This document shows positions 6,986 through 14,462 of a stretch of DNA of 18,808 nucleotides, piece by piece. Source of the DNA: Brevundimonas sp. UBA2388 (GTDB lineage Bacteria; Pseudomonadota; Alphaproteobacteria; Caulobacterales; Caulobacteraceae); contig DDSO01000072.1 of NCBI GenBank assembly GCA_002343425.1, forward strand, positions 1-18,808. Reading direction: 5' to 3'. Position numbers and translations under genes: made by a program. Numbering within the stretch: the stretch's first letter is position 1; each line of letters opens with the position of its first letter. The notes beneath the pieces were generated by a model. It was not told the DNA's origin, searched no databases, and worked only from the letters and a program-made list of their open reading frames with translations.

Positions 6986-7264
6986 ATGGCTCACAAGAAA
7001 TCCGGTGGTTCGTCGCGTAACGGTCGCGACTCTCATTCCAAGCGCCTCGGCGTGAAGAAGTTCGGCGGCGAGAACGTTCTGGCCGGCAACATCCTCGTGC
7101 GTCAGCGCGGCACCACCTTCCACCCGGGTGACAATGTCGGCCTCGGCCGCGACCACACCCTGTTCGCGACCGCCCACGGCGCCGTGAAATTCACCAAGAA
7201 GGCGAACGGCCGTTGTTACGTGTCGATTCTTCCGACCACCGAACAGGCCATGGCCGCCGAGTAG
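6986..7264 (+). CDS. rpmA: 50S ribosomal protein L27
   Basis: Ribosomal protein L27, a 92-residue large-subunit protein whose N-terminus reaches the peptidyl transferase centre. The start [20 protein letters not shown] and the motifs [10 protein letters not shown] and [16 protein letters not shown] are diagnostic. There is no N-terminal cleavage extension of the Firmicutes type. A good Shine-Dalgarno (GGGAG, 6974-6978) lies 7 bases before the ATG. It is co-transcribed with rplU, and a strong hairpin pair downstream ends the unit before the GNAT gene. Confidence 0.98.
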   Translation: MAHKKSGGSSRNGRDSHSKRLGVKKFGGENVLAGNILVRQRGTTFHPGDNVGLGRDHTLFATAHGAVKFTKKANGRCYVSILPTTEQAMAAE

Positions 7265-7281
7265 CGCGAACCGACTGACAC

Positions 7282-7315
7282 CCGGATCGCGCAAGGCTCG
7301 AGAGCCGCGATCCGG
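7282..7315 (+). repeat. Long stem-loop after rpmA
   Basis: CCGGATCGC (7282-7290) pairs perfectly with GCGATCCGG (7307-7315), and an inner GGCT/AGCC stem (7295-7298 with 7303-7306) sits on top. No T-run follows. It may protect the 3' end of the ribosomal transcript or act together with the terminator 19 bp further on. Confidence 0.6.
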
Positions 7316-7333
7316 ACCAGGGACACGTTTCCG

Positions 7334-7370
7334 CGGGGAGTCTGGATCACCAGGCTCCCCGTTTGCGTTT
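7334..7370 (+). terminator. Rho-independent terminator of rplU-rpmA
   Basis: CGGGGAGTCTGG (7334-7345) pairs with CCAGGCTCCCCG (7350-7361) over 12 positions, with one U-G wobble, around an ATCA loop. TTTGCGTTT follows. This separates rpmA from the GNAT gene. Confidence 0.72.
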
Positions 7371-7432
7371 CCCCGCCTCGACGCCGTCCGAGCCCTCCAA
7401 GGAGGCGGCAGATCGAACGAGGCTTGTGTGTG

Positions 7433-7966
7433 ATGTGCGTGATCGAACCTTCTCCCGTCGTCGAGACGCGGCGTCTGATCCTGCGTTCGCCGGGCGCCCA
7501 GGACATCCCCCGGTTGGCGACCTTCGCCAATGATCCGTCGATCGCGCGCATGACGCTGCGCATGCCCCACCCGTACGGGATCGAGGACGCCGAGGAGTTC
7601 GTGCTGAAGGTGGCGGTGCAGGATCCCGCGCGGGCGCGGACCTTCCTGATCGAGCATGAGGACCATGGCCCGGTCGGGGTCATCGGCCTGTTCGAGGACG
7701 CCGATCCGGCGCCCGAGGTCGGTTACTGGATCGCCCGTCCGTTCTGGGGTCGGGGCTTTGCGACCGAGGCCCTGCAGGGCGCCACCGCCTGGGCGTCGAG
7801 GGCATGGAAGCGCCGCGCCCTGATGGCGGGGCATTTCAGCGACAATCCGGCATCAGGCCGGGTGCTGGAGAAGGCGGGGTTCCTGTACACCGGCGAGGTG
7901 CGCAAAGGCTTCAGCCGGGCAAGGGGGGCTGAAGCGGAGACGCGGCGGATGGTGTGGCTGGCATAG
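7433..7966 (+). CDS. GNAT-family N-acetyltransferase (RimJ/RimL-like)
   Basis: A 177-residue acetyltransferase of the GNAT fold. The start VVETRRLILRSPGAQDIPRL is typical of the RimJ/RimL-like branch that acetylates protein N-termini or small amines with acetyl-CoA. The acetyl-CoA-binding region is VGYWIARPFWGRGFATEAL (R-x-x-G-x-G/A pattern as RPFWGRGFA). The later NPASGRVLEKAGF is the usual closing motif. I chose the ATG at 7433, with GAGG at 7419-7422. An in-frame TTG at 7424 would add three residues. In Caulobacter relatives a GNAT gene commonly follows rpmA and precedes obgE; obgE is not found here. The substrate is unknown. Confidence 0.9.
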   Translation: MCVIEPSPVVETRRLILRSPGAQDIPRLATFANDPSIARMTLRMPHPYGIEDAEEFVLKVAVQDPARARTFLIEHEDHGPVGVIGLFEDADPAPEVGYWIARPFWGRGFATEALQGATAWASRAWKRRALMAGHFSDNPASGRVLEKAGFLYTGEVRKGFSRARGAEAETRRMVWLA

Positions 7967-7975
7967 TGCGATAGC

Positions 7976-8127
7976 GCGCTCTCCCTCCCCCGAAGTGGGG
8001 AGGGATGTCGGCGCGAAGCGCTGACAGGGTGGGGAAGTGTGAAGCCGGGCGCCATCGGTGCGGGACTGGCGTTCCCCACCCGGTCGCTGCGCGACCACCC
8101 TCCCCATGAAGGGGAGGGAGAACGCAG
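7976..8127. repeat. Composite GC-rich intergenic repeat (BIME/REP-like)
   Basis: Two small palindromes with CCCTCCCC/GGGGAGGG arms sit at either end (about 7982-8004 and 8099-8118). The segments between them are also mutually complementary: for example CAGGGTGGGGAA (about 8025-8036) pairs with GTTCCCCACCCGG (about 8070-8083), and GCGAAGCGC is mirrored by GCTGCGCGACC. The right end GGGGAGGGAGAACGC (8111-8125) recurs exactly at 11616-11630, so the element belongs to a dispersed family. No ORF is inside. Confidence 0.7.
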
Positions 8128-8131
8128 GTTC

Positions 8132-8329
8132 CTAGCCGAACAGCGTGGGGCCGAACACGGCCGCCAAAGCGATGGCTCCACCCGCCACCGCCACCACAGC
8201 GCCGGCGATGAAGGCTGCCCAGGTGCGGGCGGCGCGTTGGCGCCGGAGGCCGCTGGTCTTGACTGATCGCAGCATGACGCCGGGCTTGGGTCCGAAGACT
8301 TCCGAACCGGAAATATTGTGCTGGGACAT
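8132..8329 (-). CDS. Small single-pass membrane protein, unknown function
   Basis: A 65-residue protein that I do not recognise. It has a polar, basic N-terminal half (MSQHNISGSEVFGPKPG, then RSVKTSGLRRQRAAR) and one strong hydrophobic helix (about 38-62, AAFIAGAVVAVAGGAIALAAVFG), so a tail-anchored or single-pass inner-membrane topology with the basic part cytoplasmic is likely. A good Shine-Dalgarno (GGGAG) stands 8 bases before the ATG, which supports a real gene. It stands apart from its neighbours. Its TAG stop lies 4 bp from the repeat element. Confidence 0.62.
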   Translation of the reverse strand: MSQHNISGSEVFGPKPGVMLRSVKTSGLRRQRAARTWAAFIAGAVVAVAGGAIALAAVFGPTLFG

Positions 8330-8496
8330 TTACGCGCTCCCTGATCCACCGCCCCTTGCGGGTCACGGGCACCGAAGCGGGTCAGACAAGGCCAAACAAT
8401 GGCGAACAGCGGTTATCCACTGATCCGTGATCGGATGAGCAGTGTTAGGCGGGGTGCGCTAACGCTCGACGCGCGGCGTGTCGCTACTTCAACGCC

Positions 8497-9147
8497 CTAG
8501 CCGCAGTAGACCAGCCGGCCGCTGTAGGCGCGGTAATAGCCGGTGCGCGGGTCGTAGGAGCGGTAGTTGGCCCGGCACCAGTCGGAGCGCGACCCGTAGC
8601 CGCTGCTGTAGCCGCCGTAGCTGGTCCCGCCGCCCGGATAGACGTGATCGGGCCGGCCATAGGCGCCGTGATACGTCGTGGACCCCTGCGCATGGCCATA
8701 GTTGTAAGCCGAGCCGTAACCCCGTCGGTTGTTGTACCGGCCGTGGCTGTAACCGCCGCCATAGCCGGCCAGTTCACGATAGTCGCGCCGCGCCTGGGGG
8801 CTGGCCTGGCGGCGCTGGTCGCGCCAGCGGTCGCCGCAATCATTGCGGTTGGCGTCCCAGAACTGGTCGCAGCGATAGTCGCCCGGCCGGTCCAGCTGGC
8901 TGCGCCAGTCGAAATTCGACGGTACGGCGTTGGAGCGGCGGGCGACGTAGCTGTCGCCATAGGACCGCTGGCCATAGCCGCTGTCATACGAGCGGTAGCC
9001 GTCGTTACTCCGATAACCGCTGTCATGGGACCGGTAGCTGTCGTTGCTCCGGTAGCCGCTGTCATAGGTTCCGCCCCACGACTGGGCGGTGGCCGGAAGG
9101 GCGGAGAGGCTCAGGCCGGCGGCGGCGATCAGGGCGAAACGGAACAT
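8497..9147 (-). CDS. Secreted Tyr/Gly/Ser-rich protein with BA14K-like C-terminus
   Basis: A 216-residue exported protein. A signal peptide (MFRFALIAAAGLSLSALPATAQ, cleavage after about residue 22) precedes a low-complexity region rich in Tyr, Ser, Arg and Gly. That region includes a 13-residue tandem repeat (pattern SGYRSNDxYRSxD, about residues 27-56). A central segment has DQFWDANRNDCGDRWRDQRRQ. The last 25-30 residues, SDWCRANYRSYDPRTGYYRAY with a terminal Cys-Gly, match the BA14K/lectin-like family ending, where the two cysteines likely form a disulfide. Envelope location is inferred. A 63-bp gap from the lipoprotein gene upstream allows a shared transcript. Confidence 0.8.
   Translation of the reverse strand: MFRFALIAAAGLSLSALPATAQSWGGTYDSGYRSNDSYRSHDSGYRSNDGYRSYDSGYGQRSYGDSYVARRSNAVPSNFDWRSQLDRPGDYRCDQFWDANRNDCGDRWRDQRRQASPQARRDYRELAGYGGGYSHGRYNNRRGYGSAYNYGHAQGSTTYHGAYGRPDHVYPGGGTSYGGYSSGYGSRSDWCRANYRSYDPRTGYYRAYSGRLVYCG
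8979..9068. repeat. 39-bp tandem repeat within the BA14K-like gene
   Basis: Unit 1 spans 8979-9017, unit 2 spans 9018-9056 and a partial third copy starts at 9057. Each begins CGCTGTCAT on the + strand and encodes 13 residues. The units differ at several positions, mostly synonymous or Tyr/His/Asp-type changes, so the repeat is in frame and somewhat diverged. Confidence 0.82.
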
Positions 9148-9210
9148 GGTTAACTCTCCGAAGCGGCCAGGAACGCGGCCCCAAAGACAACAGGCACTGG
9201 CAGGCGACGC

Positions 9211-9720
9211 TTACAGGGTGACGGACACGCGTCCGCCGCGGGTTCCGATGTGACGCATCAGAACGATGCGGTCGCCACCGGCGCTGACGGGGGTGATGAT
9301 GAACCAGTCACCGTCCGGGAGTCCCGAGAATTCGAACCGGCCGTTCTGGCAGGTGGTCGAACGGACGAAGGAACGATAGTCGGCATTGGGGTCCGGCACC
9401 GTACGGGCGCGCACCACGGCCTCGGGAATGGCCGCCCGGTCGGTCGATCCGTACAGGGTCTGGAATCGGGCGCGCGTGTAGGGGGTGTCCGGCGTCAGCG
9501 CGACCGAACCGGTGCAGGTGAAAGCCTGGCCGTCGCGGCTGAAGGCGACGCGACCGTCGATGGAGCCGCGCCCCGATCCGGCGGACCAGGCGAAGTCTTC
9601 GGCGCTGAAGGCGGTGGAGGCGGGCCGTGGGCCAAGGCCGGAATCGCCCATGGGAACGGTCTCGCAGGCGGCCAGCGAGGCGGCGACGGCGGCGACGACA
9701 ATCAGGTGGCGGGCGGACAT
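9211..9720 (-). CDS. Lipoprotein with transthyretin/carboxypeptidase-regulatory-like domain
   Basis: A 169-residue lipoprotein. The lipobox LAAC ends in Cys19 after a short hydrophobic signal (MSARHLIVVAAVAASLAAC). The mature part shows a beta-rich pattern: GRVAFSRDGQAFTCTGSVALTPDTPYTRARF, then VVRARTVPDP, then RFEFSGLPDGDWFIITPVSAG. This resembles the prealbumin-like carboxypeptidase regulatory fold (the GRFEFSGLPDGDW hairpin is characteristic). A Cys pair (Cys80 region and the STTC segment) could form a disulfide. It is divergent from ilvA, with 141 bp between. Role unknown; periplasmic or envelope-associated by the lipobox. Confidence 0.78.
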   Translation of the reverse strand: MSARHLIVVAAVAASLAACETVPMGDSGLGPRPASTAFSAEDFAWSAGSGRGSIDGRVAFSRDGQAFTCTGSVALTPDTPYTRARFQTLYGSTDRAAIPEAVVRARTVPDPNADYRSFVRSTTCQNGRFEFSGLPDGDWFIITPVSAGGDRIVLMRHIGTRGGRVSVTL

Positions 9721-9861
9721 GAAGGCTCTCTCCGTCTTGGGGTGCGGGTCGAACGTCCCGATCAGACGCTCAACGCCGTCATAAGGTCAAGGTTGCGGCG
9801 CATCGGGCCGTGGGCCAAAAGCGCGCATCAACCCGGCGCAGACCGGGTATAGGGAGCGTCC

Positions 9862-11064
9862 ATGACAGTCACGTTTGACGACATTCTGGCGGCCCGCGAC
9901 CGCATCGCCGGCCAGGTCGATCGCACGCCGGTGCGCTATTCACGGCGGCTGTCGCAGCTGACCGGGGCGGAGGTCTGGGTCAAGTTCGACAACCTGCATT
10001 TCACCGGCAGCTTCAAGGAGCGCGGGGCGCTGAACCGGCTGCTGCAGCTGACGCCGGATGAGCGCAAACGCGGCGTGGTGGCGGCGAGCGCGGGCAACCA
10101 CGCCCAGGCCCTGGCCTATCACGGCGCCCGGCTGGGCGTGCCGGTGACCATCGTCATGCCCGAGGGCACCCCCTTCGTGAAGGCGGACGGCACCCGGGCT
10201 CACGGCGCGACCGTGGTCATCAAGGGGCTGGACTTCACCGGCTCGACCGAAGAAGCCCACCGGCTGCGCGACGAGAAGGGGTACGTCTTCGTCTCGGCCT
10301 TCGACGACGAGGGCATCGTTACGGGCCAGGGCGTCTGCGCGGTGGAGTTCCTCGAGGACGCGCCGGATCTGGACGCCCTGATCATCCCCATCGGCGGCGG
10401 CGGACTGATCGCCGGCTGTTCGGTGGCGGCCAAGGCGATGAAGCCGGATATCCGCATCTTCGGCGTCGAGGCGGCCATGTACCCCTCGTTCAGCGCCAAA
10501 CGCCGGGGTGAGACGCCGAAATGCGGCGGCCAGACCATCGCCGAGGGCATCGCCATCAAGGCCGTGGGTGACATCCCCTTCGCTATCGCCGACCCCCTGA
10601 TCGAGGAGGTCCTCGTCTGCCAGGAAGCGGATTTCGAGACCGCCGTGGCCTATTACGCCACCCTCGAGAAGACCGTGGCCGAGGGCGCCGGCGCGGGCGG
10701 CCTCGCCGCCCTGCTGGCGTATCCGGACAAGTTCAGGGGGATGAAGGTCGGGCTGGTGCTTTGCGGCGGCAATATCGACGCCCGCATGCTGGCCGTGGTG
10801 CTGAACCGCGAACTGGTGCGCGAGAAGAAGATGATCGTCTATCGCATCCTCGGCGACGATCGCCCCGGCATGTTGTCCAAGATGAGCGCCGTGATCGGCG
10901 GACTGGGCGGAAACATCATCGACGTGGTGCACAACCGGCTGGCGCTGGACGTGCCGGCCAAGGGCGCGGAGTTCGACATCATGGTCGAGACGCGTGGCGA
11001 GGCCCACGCCATCGAAATCAGACATGGACTGGAAGAGGCGGGATATGAATTACGGATGGGCTAG
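9862..11064 (+). CDS. ilvA: Threonine ammonia-lyase (threonine dehydratase) with ACT domain
   Basis: A 400-residue PLP enzyme that deaminates threonine to 2-oxobutanoate, feeding isoleucine synthesis or threonine degradation. The PLP lysine is Lys52 in SFKERGALN. The phosphate-binding glycine loop is GGGG at 178-181. The AGNHAQALAYHGA motif and the C-terminal CGGNID motif are also present. An ACT regulatory domain covers about residues 324-400 (VYRILGDDRPGML...GAEFDIMVETRG). The single, short ACT domain and the length resemble the catabolic/ilvA-short form. The ATG at 9862 has GGGAG 5 bases upstream. The FKBP gene overlaps its 3' end by 20 bases. Confidence 0.95.
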   Translation: MTVTFDDILAARDRIAGQVDRTPVRYSRRLSQLTGAEVWVKFDNLHFTGSFKERGALNRLLQLTPDERKRGVVAASAGNHAQALAYHGARLGVPVTIVMPEGTPFVKADGTRAHGATVVIKGLDFTGSTEEAHRLRDEKGYVFVSAFDDEGIVTGQGVCAVEFLEDAPDLDALIIPIGGGGLIAGCSVAAKAMKPDIRIFGVEAAMYPSFSAKRRGETPKCGGQTIAEGIAIKAVGDIPFAIADPLIEEVLVCQEADFETAVAYYATLEKTVAEGAGAGGLAALLAYPDKFRGMKVGLVLCGGNIDARMLAVVLNRELVREKKMIVYRILGDDRPGMLSKMSAVIGGLGGNIIDVVHNRLALDVPAKGAEFDIMVETRGEAHAIEIRHGLEEAGYELRMG

Positions 11065-11587
11065 GGGCGCGCTGGCGTTGGCCATGGTTGCGGCCATGGG
11101 CGCGCCGCTGGCCGCCTGTGATCGCGGAACCGCAGCGCCGGACGAGACGGCGGCGCAGAATCTGCGCGCGGCCGAATTCTTCCTGACCTCCAACGCCCGG
11201 GTCGAGGGCGTGCGGACCCTGCCGTCCGGCGTTCAGTACAAGGTGATGCGGTCAGGCCCCGCGGACGGGGAGCGCCCCGACCGCAACGACCTGGTGCGCG
11301 TCGACTATGAGGGCACCCTGACCGACGGGACGGTGTTCGACAGCTCCTACCAGGCCGGTCAGCCGGCGGTGTTCACGGTCAGCGAAGTGGTGCCCGGCTG
11401 GACCGAGGTGCTGCAGCAGATGCGGGTCGGCGACGAGTGGGTGGTCTATCTGCCGCCCGCGCTGGGCTATGGCGAACAGGGCCGGCCGGGGATACCGCCC
11501 AATGCGGTGATGGTGTTCCGGCTGAAGCTGCTGGAAGTCGCCCCGGTGCCGGGTGGCGACCGGGGCGGGGCGATCGCGCAGGGGTAG
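11045..11587 (+). CDS. FKBP-type peptidyl-prolyl isomerase lipoprotein
   Basis: A 180-residue folding catalyst. The signal ends in the lipobox LAAC (Cys25), so it is probably an envelope lipoprotein. The FKBP domain covers about 58-166. It contains RVDYEGTLTDGTVFDSSYQAG, EVVPGWTEVLQQMRVGDEW, LPPALGYGEQGRPG with IPPNAVMVFRLKLLEV, the usual active-site order for Mip/FkpA-like enzymes. I chose the ATG at 11045 because an in-frame upstream ATG (10994) lies inside ilvA and lacks a signal peptide. GAGG lies upstream. The 20-base overlap with ilvA implies co-translation. The C-terminal tail (GDRGGAIAQG) is short and unstructured. Confidence 0.9.
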   Translation: MNYGWARGALALAMVAAMGAPLAACDRGTAAPDETAAQNLRAAEFFLTSNARVEGVRTLPSGVQYKVMRSGPADGERPDRNDLVRVDYEGTLTDGTVFDSSYQAGQPAVFTVSEVVPGWTEVLQQMRVGDEWVVYLPPALGYGEQGRPGIPPNAVMVFRLKLLEVAPVPGGDRGGAIAQG

Positions 11588-11595
11588 GACGCAGA

Positions 11596-11629
11596 CGTTC
11601 TCCCTCCCCACGTCGGGGGAGGGAGAACG
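11596..11629. repeat. 14-bp stem repeat between convergent FKBP and queG genes
   Basis: CGTTCTCCCTCCCC (11596-11609) is the exact complement of GGGGAGGGAGAACG (11616-11629), with the loop ACGTCG between. No T-run follows on either strand. It lies between two convergent stop codons and may serve as a bidirectional transcript end. Its right arm is identical to that at 8111-8124. Confidence 0.78.
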
Positions 11630-11633
11630 CGCG

Positions 11634-12671
11634 CTACTTCGCCTCTGCCAGCCGCCCCGCCGCCCATCCAGCCGCATCGCGCACCACGGGGTCCGGGTCA
11701 TCCAGCAGGCGTTCGGCCGACGGTATCAGCGCCGCGTCCCCGCTGTTGCCGATCGCGTACAGCACATTGCGGACGAACCGGTTGCGGCCGATGCGCTTGA
11801 CGGGGCTCTTCGAGAACAGGGCACGGAAGGCGGCGTCGTCCAGGGCGGCGAGGTCGGCCAGCCGTGGCGAGACCAGGGCCTCGCGCGCCTGCACGCGCGC
11901 CTCCTGCGAGGCGGCGGCGAATTTGTTCCACGGGCAGACGGCCAGACAGTCGTCGCAGCCGTAGATGCGGCTGCCGGTGGCGGTGCGGAATTCTTCCGGC
12001 CATGGCCCGGCGAACTCGATGGTCAGATAGGACAGGCACCGGCGCGCATCGAGCTGGAACGGGGCCGGGAAGGCGTTCGTGGGACAGACGTCGAGGCAGG
12101 CCGTGCAGGTGCCGCAATGCTCGCCCTCGGGCGCGTCGGGCTCCAGTTCGGCGGCGGTCAGGATGACGCCGAGGAAGAGCCAGTTGCCGTGACTGCGGCT
12201 CAGCAGATTGGTGTGTTTGCCCTGCCAGCCGAGGCCGGCGCGCTGGGCCAGCGGCTTCTCCATCAGGGGCGCGGTGTCGACAAAGACCTTGACCTCCTCG
12301 CCGGTGCGGGCGGCGATCTGGCCGGCCAGCGTCTTCAGCCGGCCCTTGATGACCTCGTGATAGTCGTCGCCCCGCGCATAGACCGAGATATAGCCGGCAG
12401 AGCGGTCTTCCATCTCCGGCAGCGGATCCTGTTCGGGGCCGTAGTTGAGGCCCAGCACCACCGCGGTCCGGGCGCCGTCCCACATGGCGGTGGGGTGGGC
12501 GCGGCGCTCGAGCGTCGTCTCCATCCACCCCATGTCGCCGTGACGGCCCGCCTCGACGAAATGCGCCAGCCGCTCGCCCGCGCTCCAGGGCTCGGACGCC
12601 GAGGCGAAGCGGCAGACGTCGAAGCCCAGGGCGGCGGCGCTGTCCCGGATGCTGTCGCGGGGGTCGGCCAC
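11634..12671 (-). CDS. queG: Epoxyqueuosine reductase
   Basis: A 345-residue cobalamin-dependent iron-sulfur enzyme that converts epoxyqueuosine to queuosine in tRNA (last step of Q synthesis). The general-acid aspartate is Asp122 ([10 protein letters not shown]). One 4Fe-4S cluster is bound by Cys186, Cys189, Cys192 and Cys246, the other by Cys196, Cys212, Cys239 and Cys242 (motifs [12 protein letters not shown] and [11 protein letters not shown]). The C-terminal [22 protein letters not shown] plus HEAT-like segment (about 285-340) is usual. It is last in a four-gene run; the preceding gene stops 5 bp before its ATG. No other queuosine gene is in the window. Confidence 0.96.
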   Translation of the reverse strand: MADPRDSIRDSAAALGFDVCRFASASEPWSAGERLAHFVEAGRHGDMGWMETTLERRAHPTAMWDGARTAVVLGLNYGPEQDPLPEMEDRSAGYISVYARGDDYHEVIKGRLKTLAGQIAARTGEEVKVFVDTAPLMEKPLAQRAGLGWQGKHTNLLSRSHGNWLFLGVILTAAELEPDAPEGEHCGTCTACLDVCPTNAFPAPFQLDARRCLSYLTIEFAGPWPEEFRTATGSRIYGCDDCLAVCPWNKFAAASQEARVQAREALVSPRLADLAALDDAAFRALFSKSPVKRIGRNRFVRNVLYAIGNSGDAALIPSAERLLDDPDPVVRDAAGWAAGRLAEAK

Positions 12672-12676
12672 CGACC

Positions 12677-13723
12677 TCAGGCGGTTCCGGCGATCAGCGC
12701 CTGACGCTGCTGGAACAAGGCCAGTCGCTGGTCGACCAGCCGGTTCAGGCTGATCGTGCTGGCCTCCTGGCCGGCCTGATCCGAGGCCTGCATGGCGCGA
12801 GCCAGGCGGTCCATCTCGTCAGCGATCCGGTGCTCGACCTCGGCGTTCCTGCGCAGGGTGTCGAGCGCGCCCGTCAGGTTGGCCAGCAGGGGCGTGCCTT
12901 GGAGGCCGGGTTCGGAGGCCAGCAACTGACCGGTCTGTTCGATCGAGGTCGCCAGATCGTCCGCCGACTGACGCGCGGTCGAGGTGTGGGCGCGCATCGT
13001 GGCAGCCACGCCGGCGAGGTCGACGGGCTTGCCCAGCGCGCGCTGTTCGGCGGCGCGGGCCCAGGCGATCATGGCGAGGTTGGATTCCAGCATGCAGTTG
13101 GTGAAATAGTAGTTGGGCTCGCCGGCTCTCCCCCGGACATTCTCCATCATCACATTCTCAGCCTGGAGATGGGCGGCCATGACGGTGAAGGTGCCCGAGC
13201 CCAGGGCGCGAAGGTCATTGGGGCGGCCCGACGCCGCCGCGACCACCAGGTCGATGTAGGTCTCGCCCGATGTCCGGGTCTGGATCAGCAGGGAGCCGAC
13301 CCGATCCCGGAGAATGACATAGTCCTGTCTCAGCTCCTCAGCCTCGCTTCCGAGCGAGGCCGGCGCCTCGGGGGGGTGCGGGGGCAGGGCGGCATAGGCG
13401 TCATAGTCCGCCGCGAAGGCGGCCTTCTGCTCAACGGCCCAGGACTGCACCCAGGCCCGGGCTTCACGCTCCTTGCGGGCGTTCAGCAGGTCCATCAGGC
13501 GGTTTCCGCCGTCCATCAGCCCGGTCAGCCGTTCGACCCTCGCGTCCATGAGGCCGGTATAGGCGCCGCTCCACTGCGCAGCCTCGGCCAGCCACTCCTG
13601 TATGGAGGCGGCCATGACCTGGTCGGACTGGACCTGGGGTGGCGCGACCGGTTCAGCGAAGGCCGTCGCCGGGACCGCACCAAGAAGGACCGCCGAAACG
13701 ACGGCGGCGAGCTGATGACGCAT
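12677..13723 (-). CDS. Secreted helical protein, unknown function
   Basis: A 348-residue protein that I do not recognise. A signal peptide ([23 protein letters not shown], cut after about residue 23) indicates periplasmic export. The mature protein appears almost wholly alpha-helical with long amphipathic, charged helices (about 30-90, 125-180, 190-350), many of coiled-coil character. One segment ([30 protein letters not shown], written here only as positions about 187-218) contains the single mature Cys. No enzyme motif is visible. It sits between the GST gene (17 bp) and queG (5 bp) and is surely co-transcribed with them. Confidence 0.8.
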   Translation of the reverse strand: MRHQLAAVVSAVLLGAVPATAFAEPVAPPQVQSDQVMAASIQEWLAEAAQWSGAYTGLMDARVERLTGLMDGGNRLMDLLNARKEREARAWVQSWAVEQKAAFAADYDAYAALPPHPPEAPASLGSEAEELRQDYVILRDRVGSLLIQTRTSGETYIDLVVAAASGRPNDLRALGSGTFTVMAAHLQAENVMMENVRGRAGEPNYYFTNCMLESNLAMIAWARAAEQRALGKPVDLAGVAATMRAHTSTARQSADDLATSIEQTGQLLASEPGLQGTPLLANLTGALDTLRRNAEVEHRIADEMDRLARAMQASDQAGQEASTISLNRLVDQRLALFQQRQALIAGTA

Positions 13724-13740
13724 CCTGAATTCCCCAAGCC

Positions 13741-14427
13741 TCAGAAATCGAGGTCCGCATAGTGCCCTGACGGGGGCACGCCTGGGAAGCGGTCTGCAAG
13801 CAGAGGGCGAAAACAGGGGCGGGATTTCAGCTTCATGTACCAGGTCTTGAGACCCGGATAGGAGGCCCAGGCGACCTCGCCGAAATAGTCCAGCACCGAC
13901 AGATGGGCGGCGGCGACGATGTCGGCCTGGCTGATACGGCGGCCGGCGAGGGCGTCGCGCTGGGCCAGCAGGCCTTCCATCATCGCCAGATGGGACCTCA
14001 GCGCCTCTCGCCCCGCGCGCAGGGCGCGGGCCTCGGGCGGGCCGAGACGGAGAAGGGGCTTCTCCATCCGCTCATGCAGCAGGACGGCGTTGACCTCGTC
14101 GGTGAAGCGCCGGTCGAACCAGGCCAGCAGGCGGCGGACCTCGGCGCGCTCGGCGGCGTCGGCGGGCAGAAGGAGGGGTTCGTTGGTCCGCTCCTCCAGC
14201 CAGCCGAGGATGGCGGCCGGTTCGCACAGGGTCAGGGGACGGCCGGCGGCATCGGACAGCTGGAGCACAGGCGGCATGCCTGACGGGTTGAGTGTCGCGA
14301 CGGGGCAGCCGTCCTCCCACGGGCGGACGGGGGTTTCCGAGAACTCCAGTCGCGCCTCGCCCAGCGCCAGCCGCACGGCGCGGGAGCCCGGATCGAAGGC
14401 GAAATGATAGAGGACGCAGGCCGACAT
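13741..14427 (-). CDS. Glutathione S-transferase family protein
   Basis: A 228-residue protein with the GST layout. The N-terminal thioredoxin-like domain (about 1-80) contains the opening LYHFAFDPGSRAVRLALGE, the cis-Pro motif NPSGMPPVLQL and the glutathione gamma-glutamyl-binding LCEPAAILGWLEE (normally xESxAI; here the Ser is replaced by Pro). A helical C-terminal domain (about 90-215) has GRRISQADIVAAAHLSVLDYFG. Such proteins conjugate or reduce using glutathione. A GTG 15 bases upstream is possible, but the ATG at 14427 matches the family start. No clear Shine-Dalgarno is seen. It lies 17 bp before the secreted protein gene and 35 bp after the CDF gene. Confidence 0.88.
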   Translation of the reverse strand: MSACVLYHFAFDPGSRAVRLALGEARLEFSETPVRPWEDGCPVATLNPSGMPPVLQLSDAAGRPLTLCEPAAILGWLEERTNEPLLLPADAAERAEVRRLLAWFDRRFTDEVNAVLLHERMEKPLLRLGPPEARALRAGREALRSHLAMMEGLLAQRDALAGRRISQADIVAAAHLSVLDYFGEVAWASYPGLKTWYMKLKSRPCFRPLLADRFPGVPPSGHYADLDF

Positions 14428-14462
14428 GGCCGATGCATGCACCGGCGGGCGTTAATCCCGCG

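Noticed and set aside
8979..9068. Tandem repeat considered as a CRISPR-like array
   Set aside because: Units are adjacent with no spacers and stay in frame with the BA14K-like gene.
11553..12704. 383-residue + strand ORF opposite queG
   Set aside because: queG has both Fe-S cluster motifs; the antisense frame has no recognisable content.
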